Of a DNA stretch of 15,737 nt, positions 1 to 7,330 are shown in pieces; the first letter of the stretch is position 1, and each line of letters begins with the position of its first letter. This stretch comes from Candidatus Cloacimonadota bacterium. GTDB lineage: Bacteria; Cloacimonadota; Cloacimonadia; Cloacimonadales; TCS61. The stretch is taken from NCBI GenBank assembly GCA_011372345.1, contig DRTC01000451.1, positions 1 to 15,737 of the forward strand, given 5' to 3'. Under the pieces are notes generated by a model. The model did not search any database, was not told where the DNA came from, and worked only from the letters and a program-made list of their open reading frames with translations. The translations under genes were made by a program, and so were the position numbers.

Positions 1-224
1 AACCGTTCTTCAGCGGATACAGGCCACAATTCTATTTCCGCACAACCGATGTTACCGGAAGTTTGACTTTACCTGAAGGAGTCGAGATGGTCATGCCGGG
101 TGACAATGTCACAATTTCGGCAGAACTGATAACTCCGATCGCGATGGAGAAAGGTCTTCGTTATGCAATCCGTGAAGGTGGACGAACAATCGGTGCTGGT
201 GTTGTCAGCGAAATCATCGAATAG
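1..224 (+). CDS. tuf: Elongation factor Tu, C-terminal end (5' truncated by window)
   Basis: EF-Tu is the GTPase that delivers aminoacyl-tRNA to the ribosomal A site. Only the last 73 codons are visible; the frame begins at base 3 and ends with TAG at 222-224. The residues match the EF-Tu domain 3 C-terminus closely: GYRPQFYFRTTDVTG near the start, then LPEGVEMVMPGDN and AIREGGRTIGAGVVSEIIE at the end. The GTPase domain lies outside the window. The next gene is rpmG after 46 bases with no terminator in between, so the two are probably co-transcribed. The order tuf-rpmG-tRNA-Trp-secE-nusG is a widespread bacterial arrangement. Whether a second tuf copy exists cannot be seen. Identity is secure. 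Confidence 0.97.
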   Translation, partial: PFFSGYRPQFYFRTTDVTGSLTLPEGVEMVMPGDNVTISAELITPIAMEKGLRYAIREGGRTIGAGVVSEIIE

Positions 225-270
225 ACATTAGCTTTCTTCAAACAACAGGATGTTCAAATAAAGAGGAAAA

Positions 271-420
271 ATGAGAGAAATAATTACTTTAGCTTGTGAA
301 GAATGTAAAAATAGAAATTATACAATGACAAAAAACAGAAGAAAGCATCCGGAAAGAGTTGCGTTTAAGAAATTTTGTCCAAACTGCAGAAAGCATACGA
401 TCCACAAACAGAATAGATAA
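271..420 (+). CDS. rpmG: 50S ribosomal protein L33, zinc-binding form
   Basis: This 49-residue protein is a small constituent of the 50S subunit near the E site. It starts at ATG 271 after an AGAGG-type ribosome binding site at 262-266 and stops with TAA at 418-420. It carries two CxxC pairs (C9/C12 and C36/C39), the zinc-ribbon form of L33, and the family-typical stretch RNYTMTKNRRKHPERV followed by a basic tail. About 50 residues is the normal family length. It lies between tuf and tRNA-Trp, its usual position ahead of secE-nusG. The gap to the tRNA is only 12 bases, so the tRNA is probably processed from the same transcript. Many genomes also carry a zinc-free L33 paralogue expressed in zinc limitation; none is in this window. 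Confidence 0.96.
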   Translation: MREIITLACEECKNRNYTMTKNRRKHPERVAFKKFCPNCRKHTIHKQNR

Positions 421-432
421 AATTTGGAATGT

Positions 433-508
433 AGGTTAGTAGCTCAACTGGTAGAGCACCGGTCTCCAAAACCGGGGGTTGCGGGTTCAAGTCCTGCCTG
501 ACCTGCCA
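433..508 (+). tRNA. trnW: tRNA-Trp (anticodon CCA)
   Basis: A full cloverleaf folds by eye. The 7-bp acceptor stem is 433-439 with 498-504 (one G-U pair), the D stem 442-445 with 454-457, the anticodon stem 459-463 with 471-475 around loop CTCCAAA, and the T stem 481-485 with 493-497 around TTCAAGT. The anticodon CCA is at 466-468 and reads UGG (Trp). The first pair is A-U and the discriminator base is G505, as is typical of bacterial tRNA-Trp. The 3' CCA is encoded at 506-508. It sits between rpmG and secE, a conserved location. No promoter or terminator separates it from its neighbours, so release by RNase processing is likely. Confidence 0.98.
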
Positions 509-540
509 TTCTTTTTATAGTCTAAAAAAGAGAGAATGAG

Positions 541-732
541 ATGTTAAAAAAAACAATCGGATTTTTAAAGAGCGTAAAACTCGAAATGGCTAATGTAAGT
601 TGGCCCACAAAGGCTGATCTAAAAGAAGGAACTACAGTTGTGATCATAATGTCGGCAATTGTTGCCGTGTTCCTTTCTTTAATTGATGCAGCCTTCTCAT
701 TCCTGATCAGAACTCTTTTATTGCAGGGTTAA
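541..732 (+). CDS. secE: Preprotein translocase subunit SecE
   Basis: SecE is the essential small subunit of the SecYEG inner-membrane channel; it clamps the two halves of SecY. This 63-residue form has one membrane span, as in most bacteria other than enterobacteria, which have three. An amphipathic N-terminal region (FLKSVKLEMANVSWPT, about residues 8-23) carries the hallmark WPT at 21-23. A hydrophobic span covers about residues 32-58. It starts at ATG 541 behind a purine-rich AGAGAATGAG stretch. nusG begins 3 bases after its stop, the classic secE-nusG pair, so translational coupling is likely. Length and motif make the assignment secure. Confidence 0.96.
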   Translation: MLKKTIGFLKSVKLEMANVSWPTKADLKEGTTVVIIMSAIVAVFLSLIDAAFSFLIRTLLLQG

Positions 733-735
733 TTT

Positions 736-1257
736 ATGAAATGGTATGTGGTTCACACTTATGCTTCCCATGAATTCAAGATCAGAGATGCGATTTTAAA
801 AGGGATTAAAGGAAGTGCTATTGAAAATAAAATCGGTCAGATATTAATTCCTACTCAAAAAACATTTCATATCAGAGAAGGAAAAAGGATCGAGCGCGAG
901 AAAAAATTATTTAATAGCTATATTATCCTGGAAGCAGAGCTTACTCCCCAAGTATTTTCTTATATAATTGGAATACCTGGAATTACAAATTTTCTGGGAA
1001 CTGGGAAAAAACCACAACCATTATCAGAAAATGAAGTTAATAGATTATTGGGAATTTCTGATAGGGACAAGAGCGAAGTTAAGTCTTATGAATTTATACC
1101 TGGTGATATTGTAAAGATCATCTCCGGTCCATTCAATGATTTTGAAGGAACAATCGATAAGATCAGTGATGATAATCAGAAATTAACTATAAAGGTTACG
1201 GTTTTCGGAAGAGTTACTCCCGTAGAAGTAAAATCAGACCAGGTTGAGATAATGTAA
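736..1257 (+). CDS. nusG: Transcription termination/antitermination protein NusG
   Basis: NusG binds the RNA polymerase clamp and modulates pausing and Rho-dependent termination, or couples polymerase to the ribosome. The 173-residue length is typical. The NGN domain spans about residues 1-110, starting KWYVVHTYASHE with a FNSYIILEAE strand at 59-68. The C-terminal KOW domain spans about 118-173 with PGDIVKIISGPFNDFEGTI, and FGRVTPVEV near the end. The strand that usually reads FPGYVLV reads FNSYIIL here, a mild deviation. The start is ATG 736, with a modest AGGG site at 725-728 inside the end of secE. rplK follows after 12 bases. The protein acts on the polymerase encoded downstream in the same cluster. 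Confidence 0.96.
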   Translation: MKWYVVHTYASHEFKIRDAILKGIKGSAIENKIGQILIPTQKTFHIREGKRIEREKKLFNSYIILEAELTPQVFSYIIGIPGITNFLGTGKKPQPLSENEVNRLLGISDRDKSEVKSYEFIPGDIVKIISGPFNDFEGTIDKISDDNQKLTIKVTVFGRVTPVEVKSDQVEIM

Positions 1258-1269
1258 TTTGAGGGAAAA

Positions 1270-1701
1270 ATGGCAAAACCAAAAGATGTAGTAAATGTAG
1301 TAAAATTACAATTACCTGCAGGGCAGGCAACACCGGCACCTCCGGTTGGACCGGCTTTAGGACAGGCAGGAATCAATATAGGTGAATTTTGTAAAGCATT
1401 TAACGATAAGACAAAAGATTCTCCGGGTATGATCTACCCTGTAGTAATTTATGTCTTTAAAAATAAATCTTATCAATTCGAGATAAAAACTCCTCCGGCT
1501 GCTGTTTTAATTAAAAAAGAAGCTGGTTTGGCAAAAGGTTCTGGTGAGCCAAACCGGGAAAAAGTCGGAAAAATATCAAAAGCATCGATTAAAAAAATCG
1601 CAGAAATCAAAATGCAGGATTTAAACGCATACAACATCGAAGCGGCTATGCGTATGATAGAAGGCACTGCAAGAAATATGGGTGTGGAAGTAGTAGGTTA
1701 A
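1270..1701 (+). CDS. rplK: 50S ribosomal protein L11
   Basis: L11 forms the GTPase-associated centre with 23S helices 43/44, contacts EF-G and is needed for the stringent response. At 143 residues it has the usual length. The N-terminal domain carries LPAGQATPAPPVGPALGQAGINI, including the conserved prolines P22 and P25 of the thiostrepton-binding face. The C-terminal RNA-binding domain has the KVGKISKASIKKIAEIKMQDLNA-type stretch and ends in GTARNMGVEV. The start is ATG 1270 behind GAGGG at 1261-1265. Only 12 bases separate it from nusG, which leaves no room for the long L1-binding leader known before E. coli rplK. Confidence 0.97.
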   Translation: MAKPKDVVNVVKLQLPAGQATPAPPVGPALGQAGINIGEFCKAFNDKTKDSPGMIYPVVIYVFKNKSYQFEIKTPPAAVLIKKEAGLAKGSGEPNREKVGKISKASIKKIAEIKMQDLNAYNIEAAMRMIEGTARNMGVEVVG

Positions 1702-1753
1702 TTCTTCCTAAACATTTATATTTGAAAGCAGGAGATTATCAAAAGGAGTGAAT

Positions 1754-2455
1754 ATGGGAAGTAAAAGGTACGAAAAAGCTTCTGAGATGATCGACAAACA
1801 AAAGAGGTATGAACTTTCGGAAGCTATCGAACTTCTGAAAAAAGCACCATCGTCGAAATTTGATGAAACTGTCGAAGTTCATATGAATTTAGGAGTCGAT
1901 CCTCGAAAAGCTGACCAACAAATCAGAAACTCATTAGTCTTACCTCACGGAACAGGGAGAACTTCAAAAGTTCTTGTCTTTGCTGATGGGGACAAAGCAG
2001 AGGAAGCAAAAGAAGCAGGAGCTGATTATGTTGGTGTTGATGAATTTGTTGAAAAAATAAATTCAGGATGGATGGATTTTGATGTGGCAATATCGACTCC
2101 GAATTTAATGAGCAAAATCGGAAGATTGGGAAGAGTTCTTGGACCTCGTGGTCTGATGCCGAATCCCAAAGTCGGAACTGTAACCATGGATATCAAGAAG
2201 GCAGTTAGCGAATCCAAAGGCGGTAAGGTTACTTATCGAATCGATAAATTTGCAAATCTGCATATTATTGGCGGCAAATTAAGCTTTGAAAGTAATAAAC
2301 TTAAAAATAATATAGTAACGATCATAGCTGCGATTTTGAGAGAAAGACCTGCCGCTTTGAAAGGTGTTTTCATCAAGAGCATAGTTATTACTTCGACCAT
2401 GGGACCAGGTATTAAACTCGATATTCCAAGTGTATCTCTGGAAGCCAAGAAATAG
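1754..2455 (+). CDS. rplA: 50S ribosomal protein L1
   Basis: L1 forms the mobile stalk at the E site that moves deacylated tRNA out, and in many bacteria it represses its own mRNA. I start it at ATG 1754, giving 233 residues (the family norm). A GTG two codons upstream at 1748 overlaps the GGAG at 1745-1748, which is the ribosome binding site and sits 5 bases before the ATG. Family landmarks include LPHGTGR, the GWMDFDVAISTP region, LGRVLGPRGLMPNPKVGTV, and STMGPGIKLD near the end. The stop TAG is part of the next gene's SD sequence. The 52-base gap from rplK contains a second GGAG at 1731-1734 whose role is unclear. Confidence 0.97.
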   Translation: MGSKRYEKASEMIDKQKRYELSEAIELLKKAPSSKFDETVEVHMNLGVDPRKADQQIRNSLVLPHGTGRTSKVLVFADGDKAEEAKEAGADYVGVDEFVEKINSGWMDFDVAISTPNLMSKIGRLGRVLGPRGLMPNPKVGTVTMDIKKAVSESKGGKVTYRIDKFANLHIIGGKLSFESNKLKNNIVTIIAAILRERPAALKGVFIKSIVITSTMGPGIKLDIPSVSLEAKK

Positions 2456-2464
2456 GAGCAGCGT

Positions 2465-3001
2465 ATGGTTCAAGCTTATAAAATTGAGGAAGTAAATAGG
2501 ATCAAACAAAGACTGGAAGAAGCTAAATCCATTGTATTAGTTGATTATAAAGGTGTTAATATCGAGGAAGTTGATGAACTAAGAAACAGGATGCGTAATG
2601 CAGGAGTTAAGTATTTTGTCTCAAAAAATACTTTTATTAAACTTGCTTTGAATGAATTAGGTATTTCCGGTTTAGATGACCAGCTAGTCGGACCAACAGC
2701 CGTTGCTGCTGCTGATACAGATGAAGTTGCACCTGCTCGGGAACTGGCAAAGTATAAAAAAGAAGTTACAAAAGATAAAAGTTTTCCCTCTTTTAAAGCT
2801 GGTATGGTATCCGGAAATATTATGAGTATTTCCGACTTGGAAAAGCTGGCAGAACTTCCATCCAGGGATCAACTTATATCTATGATTCTGCAAGGATTCA
2901 ATGCCCCGATAAGCGGATTAGTAGGAGTACTTTCCGGAATTCTTAGAAATTGTGTGAATGTGATCGATGCAATCGCAAAAAATAAAGACGATAAAAAATA
3001 A
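2465..3001 (+). CDS. rplJ: 50S ribosomal protein L10
   Basis: L10 anchors L7/L12 dimers to the ribosome through its C-terminal helix and binds 23S rRNA with its N-terminal domain. It is 178 residues, within the normal range. Visible landmarks are the N-terminal helix with a KSIVLVDYKGVNIEEVDELRNRMR-like region, the KNTFIKLAL segment, LVGPTAVAA, and a C-terminal tail (INGFNAPISGLVGVLSGILRN-like) that would recruit L7/L12. ATG 2465 follows AGGAG at 2454-2458, which overlaps the rplA stop codon. The 9-base gap to rplA leaves no room for the long L10-L12 binding leader found in E. coli. Confidence 0.96.
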   Translation: MVQAYKIEEVNRIKQRLEEAKSIVLVDYKGVNIEEVDELRNRMRNAGVKYFVSKNTFIKLALNELGISGLDDQLVGPTAVAAADTDEVAPARELAKYKKEVTKDKSFPSFKAGMVSGNIMSISDLEKLAELPSRDQLISMILQGFNAPISGLVGVLSGILRNCVNVIDAIAKNKDDKK

Positions 3002-3021
3002 TATATCTGATGGAGGATAAA

Positions 3022-3393
3022 ATGGCTGAAAAAAAACAGCAAGTTATTGATATTATTAAAGAAATGAGTGTTATTGAACTCTCTGATCTGGTCAAAGAAT
3101 TGGAAGAATTATTTGGCGTTACTGCAGCGGCTCCGGTTGCTGTAGCTGCTGCTCCTGCTGCTGCGGAAGCTGCTGAAGAAAAAACAGAATTTAATGTAGT
3201 CCTGACAGGAGCGGGAGACAAGAAAATCCAAGCTATTAAAGTTGTTAGAGCTATTACAAAATTAGGTTTAAAAGAAGCAAAAGAATTAGTTGACAATTGC
3301 CCAAAACCTGTTGTTGAAGGTGTTTCCAAAGAAGAAGCTGAAAAAATCAAAGCACAAATCGAAGAATCCGGCGCCTCTGTAGAAATAAAATAA
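3022..3393 (+). CDS. rplL: 50S ribosomal protein L7/L12
   Basis: L7/L12 is the multicopy stalk protein that recruits and stimulates the translational GTPases, including the EF-Tu and EF-G of this cluster. The start chosen is ATG 3022, giving 123 residues. An in-frame ATG at 3010 is rejected because GGAGG at 3012-3016 is the SD of the 3022 start. The N-terminal dimerisation helices cover about residues 1-33, an Ala/Pro-rich hinge about 34-52, and the globular C-terminal domain about 55-123 with KIQAIKVVRAITKLGLKEAKELV and the GASVEIK end. L10 immediately upstream is its partner. A structured gap follows before rpoB. Confidence 0.97.
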   Translation: MAEKKQQVIDIIKEMSVIELSDLVKELEELFGVTAAAPVAVAAAPAAAEAAEEKTEFNVVLTGAGDKKIQAIKVVRAITKLGLKEAKELVDNCPKPVVEGVSKEEAEKIKAQIEESGASVEIK

Positions 3394-3412
3394 TCAACCT
3401 ATCGATAATTAT

Positions 3413-3445
3413 GGAAGTGAGTTTGTTTTTTGACTGCTCACTTCC
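3413..3445 (+). promoter_or_regulatory. Hairpin 1 in the rplL-rpoB gap
   Basis: GGAAGTGAG (3413-3421) and CTCACTTCC (3437-3445) form a perfect 9-bp stem around a 15-base T-rich loop. The stem starts 19 bases after the rplL stop. The bases after it (TTTAATCATTTT) are T-rich but interrupted, so this is either a weak terminator or an RNA processing/stability element. In E. coli the same junction holds an attenuator and an RNase III site that lower rpoBC transcription relative to rplJL; a similar role here is inference from position. Confidence 0.6.
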
Positions 3446-3470
3446 TTTAATCATTTTAAAATCACTTACT

Positions 3471-3493
3471 AAAGCGAACTAAATCGCTTTTTT
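3471..3493 (+). terminator. Terminator-like hairpin 2 (attenuator) before rpoB
   Basis: AAAGCGA (3471-3477), loop ACTAAA, then TCGCTTT (3484-3490) form a 7-bp stem. The stem's own T residues run into TTT and then ATAT, making a six-T run at 3488-3493. This has the shape of a modest intrinsic terminator 23 bases before the rpoB start. With only three G-C pairs it should be partial, consistent with attenuating rather than ending transcription into rpoBC. No convincing promoter is seen between it and rpoB, so full termination would leave rpoB unexpressed. Confidence 0.55.
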
Positions 3494-3500
3494 ATATAAT

Positions 3501-3506
3501 AAGGAG
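3501..3506 (+). promoter_or_regulatory. Ribosome binding site that fixes the TTG start of rpoB
   Basis: AAGGAG sits 9 bases before TTG 3516. The only nearby ATG (3508) is 1 base from this site, out of frame with rpoB, and opens a three-codon reading frame that stops at 3517-3519. No in-frame ATG or GTG lies between the upstream in-frame stop at 3480 and the TTG. The site therefore supports TTG as the initiator. Confidence 0.75.
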
Positions 3507-3515
3507 TATGAACCT

Positions 3516-6500
3516 TTGAATATAAAAAGTTATTCCCGTATAAAGAAAAGAGCAGAAGAAACAGGTTTGCCCTCTATCAATATTCCTAATCTTTTAGCAA
3601 TACAGATAGAGTCCTATAATCGATTCCTGCAGAAAGATGTTCATCCTCAGAAAAGAGAGAATGTCGGCTTGCAGGCTGTTCTGACTTCGGTTTTTCCTCT
3701 AATCGATCAGAAAGGTCTATATCATCTCGAATATATAGATTATATGGTTCTGAAAGAAAAATATTCTACTTCAGAATGCGAAGAAAGAAATCTTTCTTAT
3801 CAAGCCCCGGTTAAAGCAAGAATGAGACTGACCATTTATGATGAGGAAATCCTGAAAGAAACCGGAGAAAAAAGAGTTAAGAATACAATAGAACAGGATA
3901 TTTTTCTCGGTGAAATTCCATTAATTACAAATCAGGGAACCTTTGTTATCAATGGTGCTGAAAGGGTAATAATCAGTCAGCTTCATCGCTCTCCCGGTGT
4001 ATTTTTCTTGGAAGATAAGCATGCAAGTGGTAAAATACTATATTCTGCGAAACTGATCCCTTATAATGGTTCTTGGCTTGAGTTTAATATGGACATTTAT
4101 GATGCTATGTATGTTCTGATCGATAAGAGAAGAAAATTGCCGGTGACCGTCCTCTTGAGAGCTGTAGGATTATCGGAAGATAAAGATCTAAGAGAACATT
4201 TCTATTCCAAAGAAGAGATTCCTGTTTCAAAGGCAAAAGAAAGATCTTTTTATGACGATGTTTTTGATCAGGAAACTGGTGAAATAATCTTTAATGCCGG
4301 ATCAGAAATCGATGATGAAACAATCGATGCTTTAAAAGAAGCAGGAATAAAAAAAGTTACAGTAGTTACCGAAGAATCCGAGATAACAAAGAAAATCATT
4401 GAACATACCATCTTAAAGGATCAGACAAAAAGTCAGGAAGAAGCTGTTAAGAAAATATATAATTTGATCAGACCAGGTGAAGAACCGACTTATGAAGTAG
4501 CGTTAGAGCTTTTTAACAGGATGTTTTTTAATGAAAGAAGATATAACCTGGGGGAAGTGGGTCGTTATAAAATCAATGAAAGATTAGGTTTGGATATCGA
4601 TCCTTCCATAAATATCCTGACAAAAGAAGACTTGATCGCTATTGTTGAAAAAATAATTGCTGTTTATAAAGACGAAGATGTTATTGATGATATTGATCAT
4701 CTAGCTAATAGAAGGATCAGAACAGTAGGCGAACTTCTCGGTGAACAGTTTAATATCGGTTTATCAAGGGTGGCAAGGACTGCTATAGAGAGAATGTCAA
4801 TTGCTAATCCGGATGAAATTACTATCCACGACCTCATAAACAGCAACGCTTTAATTGCTGTTGTTCAGTCTTTTTTCCTGACAGGACAGCTTTCTCAATT
4901 TATGGAACAGACAAATCCCTTAACTGCGATCACTCATAAAAGAAGATTATCTGCTCTTGGACCCGGAGGTTTGACCAGAGAAAGAGCAGGATTCGAAGTT
5001 CGAGATGTTCATCATTCTCACTATGGCAGAATTTGCCCTATCGAAACTCCTGAAGGTCCCAATATCGGTTTGATATCTTCTCCTGCTATGTATGCCAGGA
5101 TCAACAACCTCGGTTTTCTTGAAACTCCATATATCAAAGTTGAAAATTGTCAAATAACTGAAAAAATCGAATTTCTCGATGCCTTCAGAGAAGAGCAGCA
5201 CATTATTGCTCAAACAAATATCAATTATGATAAAGATTTCAAAATTCTGGATAAACTTGTTTTCGCCAGGCATAGAGGAGAATTTCTACAGGTTAGTCCC
5301 GAGGAAGTTCAATATATGGATGTTTCTCCGCAACAGATCGTCTCGGTTTCTGCTTCCTTGATTCCATTTCTGGAACATGACGATGCAAATCGCGCCCTCA
5401 TGGGATCCAATATGCAGAGACAAGCTGTTCCTCTTACCAGTCCGCAAGTACCAATCGTAGGCACAGGAATGGAAAAAGTTGTTGCTGAAGACAGCGGAGT
5501 AGTTGCGGTTGCTCCTTATGATGGAGTGGTTACTAAAGTAACGAGTTCTTATATCGATATTGAAAGAGATAATCCGGATAAAGCAATTCTTGATCTTGGA
5601 ACTTATAACAGAATTTATTTGATGAAATATGCCCGTTCAAACCAGGATACATGCATTAATCAACGTCCAACTGTTAAAAAGGGAGATCTGATAAAGCAGG
5701 GTCAACCAATATCTGACGGACCGGGAATAATCAATGACAGGTTGGCTCTGGGAAGAAATATGCTGGTAGCTTTCATGCCCTGGTATGGTTATAATTATGA
5801 AGATGCAATTATTTTGAGCGAGAATGTTGCTCGAGAAGATATGCTGACATCTTTATATATCGAAGAGCATGAAGTTTTAGTTAGAAATATGAAAAATGGG
5901 AAAGAGGAATTAGCTTATGATATTCCTAATGTTCCTACAAAATCACTTCGAAATCTTGATAAGACGGGTATCATCAGAGTAGGTTCTGTGGTTGTATCGG
6001 GAGATATAATCGTAGGTAAGATCACTCCTAAAAATGTTGATATTGATCCATCTCCTGAAGAAAACCTGATGCGCGCATTGTTTGGAGATAGAGCAGGTGA
6101 TTTTACTAATAGTTCTCTCAAAGCAAAACCTGGAATGGAAGGTGTTGTTATCGATGTTAAGGTTTTTTCCCGTTTAGATGAAAGTGAAGAATTTGAGGAT
6201 CAGGAAAGACGAACAAAATCATTATCAATTTTAAAACATGAAAGATTAGAAAGGCAGAAAATAATCGATGAATATCTTAAGGATAGATTATCTGAAGTAT
6301 TGGTCGGTGAGACTGCAAAAAATATTGTTGATGTGAAAACCAATATGTTTTACATCCCTTCCGGTAAGAAAATTACTAAAGGTGATCTTAAAAAAATCAA
6401 TTTCAAGAAATTAAATCTCGATTATGATTTCATCGAAGATAATGAAAAAAATAATTTTATCTACAATGACATTATTTTAAAAGTTAAAACTGCAATTGAA

Positions 6501-7307
6501 GAAAGTACGAATATTTACAAAAAAGAGCAGGAACGATTGAAACATGGAGATGAACTTCCTTATGGTGTTCGCAAAATGGTTAAGGTTTACATCTCTAAAA
6601 AAAGAAAGATTCAGGTCGGAGATAAAATGGCTGGTCGTCACGGGAACAAAGGAGTTATTTCCAGGATCAGTCCTGTCGAGGATATGCCTTTTATGGAAGA
6701 CGGATCTCCGGTTGATATTATCCTTAATCCGCTTGGTGTTCCTTCTCGAATGAATATTGGTCAGATCATGGAAACTCATCTCGGAATGGCAGCAAAAATA
6801 TTAGGTCTTACTATTGAAACTCCTGTCTTTGACGGAGCGAGTCTCGACGATATTGCCAAAGAGATGAAAAATGCAAAACTTCCACTTGATGGAAAGCAGG
6901 TGTTGTATGATGGAAAAACCGGAGAACCATTCAAGGAAAGAGTAACTGTTGGTGTGATTTATATGTTAAAACTAAATCACTTGGTTGCTGACAAAATGCA
7001 TTCCCGTTCAACCGGACCTTATTCATTGATCACGCAACAACCTCTTGGAGGAAAAGCTCAACATGGAGGTCAGAGATTAGGAGAAATGGAAGTCTGGGCT
7101 TTGGAAGCTTATGGAGCATCCAGATTACTTGAAGAAATGCTGACAATTAAATCTGACGATGTCGAGGGCAGAACAAATGCTTTTAAAGCAATTACCAGCG
7201 GACAAAATCCACCAAAACCGGATACCCCGGAATCTTTTAATGTTCTGGTCAGTGAACTAAAATCCCTCTGCTTTGATATAGAATTCATTGCAGACAAGGA
7301 AGCATAA
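3516..7307 (+). CDS. rpoB: DNA-directed RNA polymerase subunit beta
   Basis: The beta subunit forms one pincer of RNA polymerase and part of the active site and RNA-DNA hybrid channel. The ORF is 1263 residues from a TTG start; the next in-frame ATG is over 70 codons on and would remove conserved sequence. The rifampicin-pocket region (about residues 455-485) reads GQLSQFMEQTNPL then THKRRLSALGPGGL. H474, R477 and S479 match E. coli H526, R529 and S531, but E464 sits where E. coli has D516. NYEDAI (760-765) carries the acidic pair near the active centre. KMAGRHGNKGVIS and the C-terminal GGKAQHGGQRLGEMEVWALEAYGA block are intact. It lacks the large lineage insertions of proteobacterial RpoB, hence the shorter length. 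It pairs with RpoC 45 bases downstream. Confidence 0.97.
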   Translation: MNIKSYSRIKKRAEETGLPSINIPNLLAIQIESYNRFLQKDVHPQKRENVGLQAVLTSVFPLIDQKGLYHLEYIDYMVLKEKYSTSECEERNLSYQAPVKARMRLTIYDEEILKETGEKRVKNTIEQDIFLGEIPLITNQGTFVINGAERVIISQLHRSPGVFFLEDKHASGKILYSAKLIPYNGSWLEFNMDIYDAMYVLIDKRRKLPVTVLLRAVGLSEDKDLREHFYSKEEIPVSKAKERSFYDDVFDQETGEIIFNAGSEIDDETIDALKEAGIKKVTVVTEESEITKKIIEHTILKDQTKSQEEAVKKIYNLIRPGEEPTYEVALELFNRMFFNERRYNLGEVGRYKINERLGLDIDPSINILTKEDLIAIVEKIIAVYKDEDVIDDIDHLANRRIRTVGELLGEQFNIGLSRVARTAIERMSIANPDEITIHDLINSNALIAVVQSFFLTGQLSQFMEQTNPLTAITHKRRLSALGPGGLTRERAGFEVRDVHHSHYGRICPIETPEGPNIGLISSPAMYARINNLGFLETPYIKVENCQITEKIEFLDAFREEQHIIAQTNINYDKDFKILDKLVFARHRGEFLQVSPEEVQYMDVSPQQIVSVSASLIPFLEHDDANRALMGSNMQRQAVPLTSPQVPIVGTGMEKVVAEDSGVVAVAPYDGVVTKVTSSYIDIERDNPDKAILDLGTYNRIYLMKYARSNQDTCINQRPTVKKGDLIKQGQPISDGPGIINDRLALGRNMLVAFMPWYGYNYEDAIILSENVAREDMLTSLYIEEHEVLVRNMKNGKEELAYDIPNVPTKSLRNLDKTGIIRVGSVVVSGDIIVGKITPKNVDIDPSPEENLMRALFGDRAGDFTNSSLKAKPGMEGVVIDVKVFSRLDESEEFEDQERRTKSLSILKHERLERQKIIDEYLKDRLSEVLVGETAKNIVDVKTNMFYIPSGKKITKGDLKKINFKKLNLDYDFIEDNEKNNFIYNDIILKVKTAIEESTNIYKKEQERLKHGDELPYGVRKMVKVYISKKRKIQVGDKMAGRHGNKGVISRISPVEDMPFMEDGSPVDIILNPLGVPSRMNIGQIMETHLGMAAKILGLTIETPVFDGASLDDIAKEMKNAKLPLDGKQVLYDGKTGEPFKERVTVGVIYMLKLNHLVADKMHSRSTGPYSLITQQPLGGKAQHGGQRLGEMEVWALEAYGASRLLEEMLTIKSDDVEGRTNAFKAITSGQNPPKPDTPESFNVLVSELKSLCFDIEFIADKEA

Positions 7308-7308
7308 C

Positions 7309-7330
7309 TCTTTTCGGAAATCCGGAAAGA
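7309..7330 (+). promoter_or_regulatory. Hairpin in the rpoB-rpoC gap
   Basis: TCTTTTCGG (7309-7317) pairs with CCGGAAAGA (7322-7330) over 9 bp including one T-G wobble, with a four-base AAAT loop. It begins 2 bases after the rpoB stop and ends 9 bases before the rpoC SD. The following sequence is ACAACAAACG with no T tract, so it is not an intrinsic terminator on the + strand. Likely roles are mRNA stability or processing between the two large cistrons; this is inference. Confidence 0.45.

Noticed and set aside
1748..1750. GTG as the start of rplA
   Set aside because: It overlaps the GGAG that serves ATG 1754, and L1 proteins begin with MGSKRY-like sequence from the ATG.
1702..1753. Possible pairing of TTCCT (1705-1709) with the rplA SD in the rplK-rplA gap
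   Set aside because: Only about five pairs including a wobble; too weak to claim a regulatory switch or L1-binding site from sequence alone.
3010..3012. ATG four codons upstream of the chosen rplL start
   Set aside because: It overlaps the GGAGG that serves ATG 3022 and has no SD of its own; the family N-terminus fits 3022.
2943..3350. 135-codon open frame on the minus strand across rplL
   Set aside because: It is antisense to the rplJ end and rplL, and its Ala/Ser/Thr-rich sequence reflects the Ala-rich hinge of L7/L12. No ribosome binding site or family resemblance is visible.
5179..5361. 60-codon plus-strand frame inside rpoB
   Set aside because: It lies wholly within strongly conserved rpoB coding sequence in another frame and resembles no family; a shadow of the real gene.
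7309..7330. Intrinsic terminator between rpoB and rpoC
   Set aside because: The stem is real but is followed by ACAACAAACG, with no T tract on the + strand.
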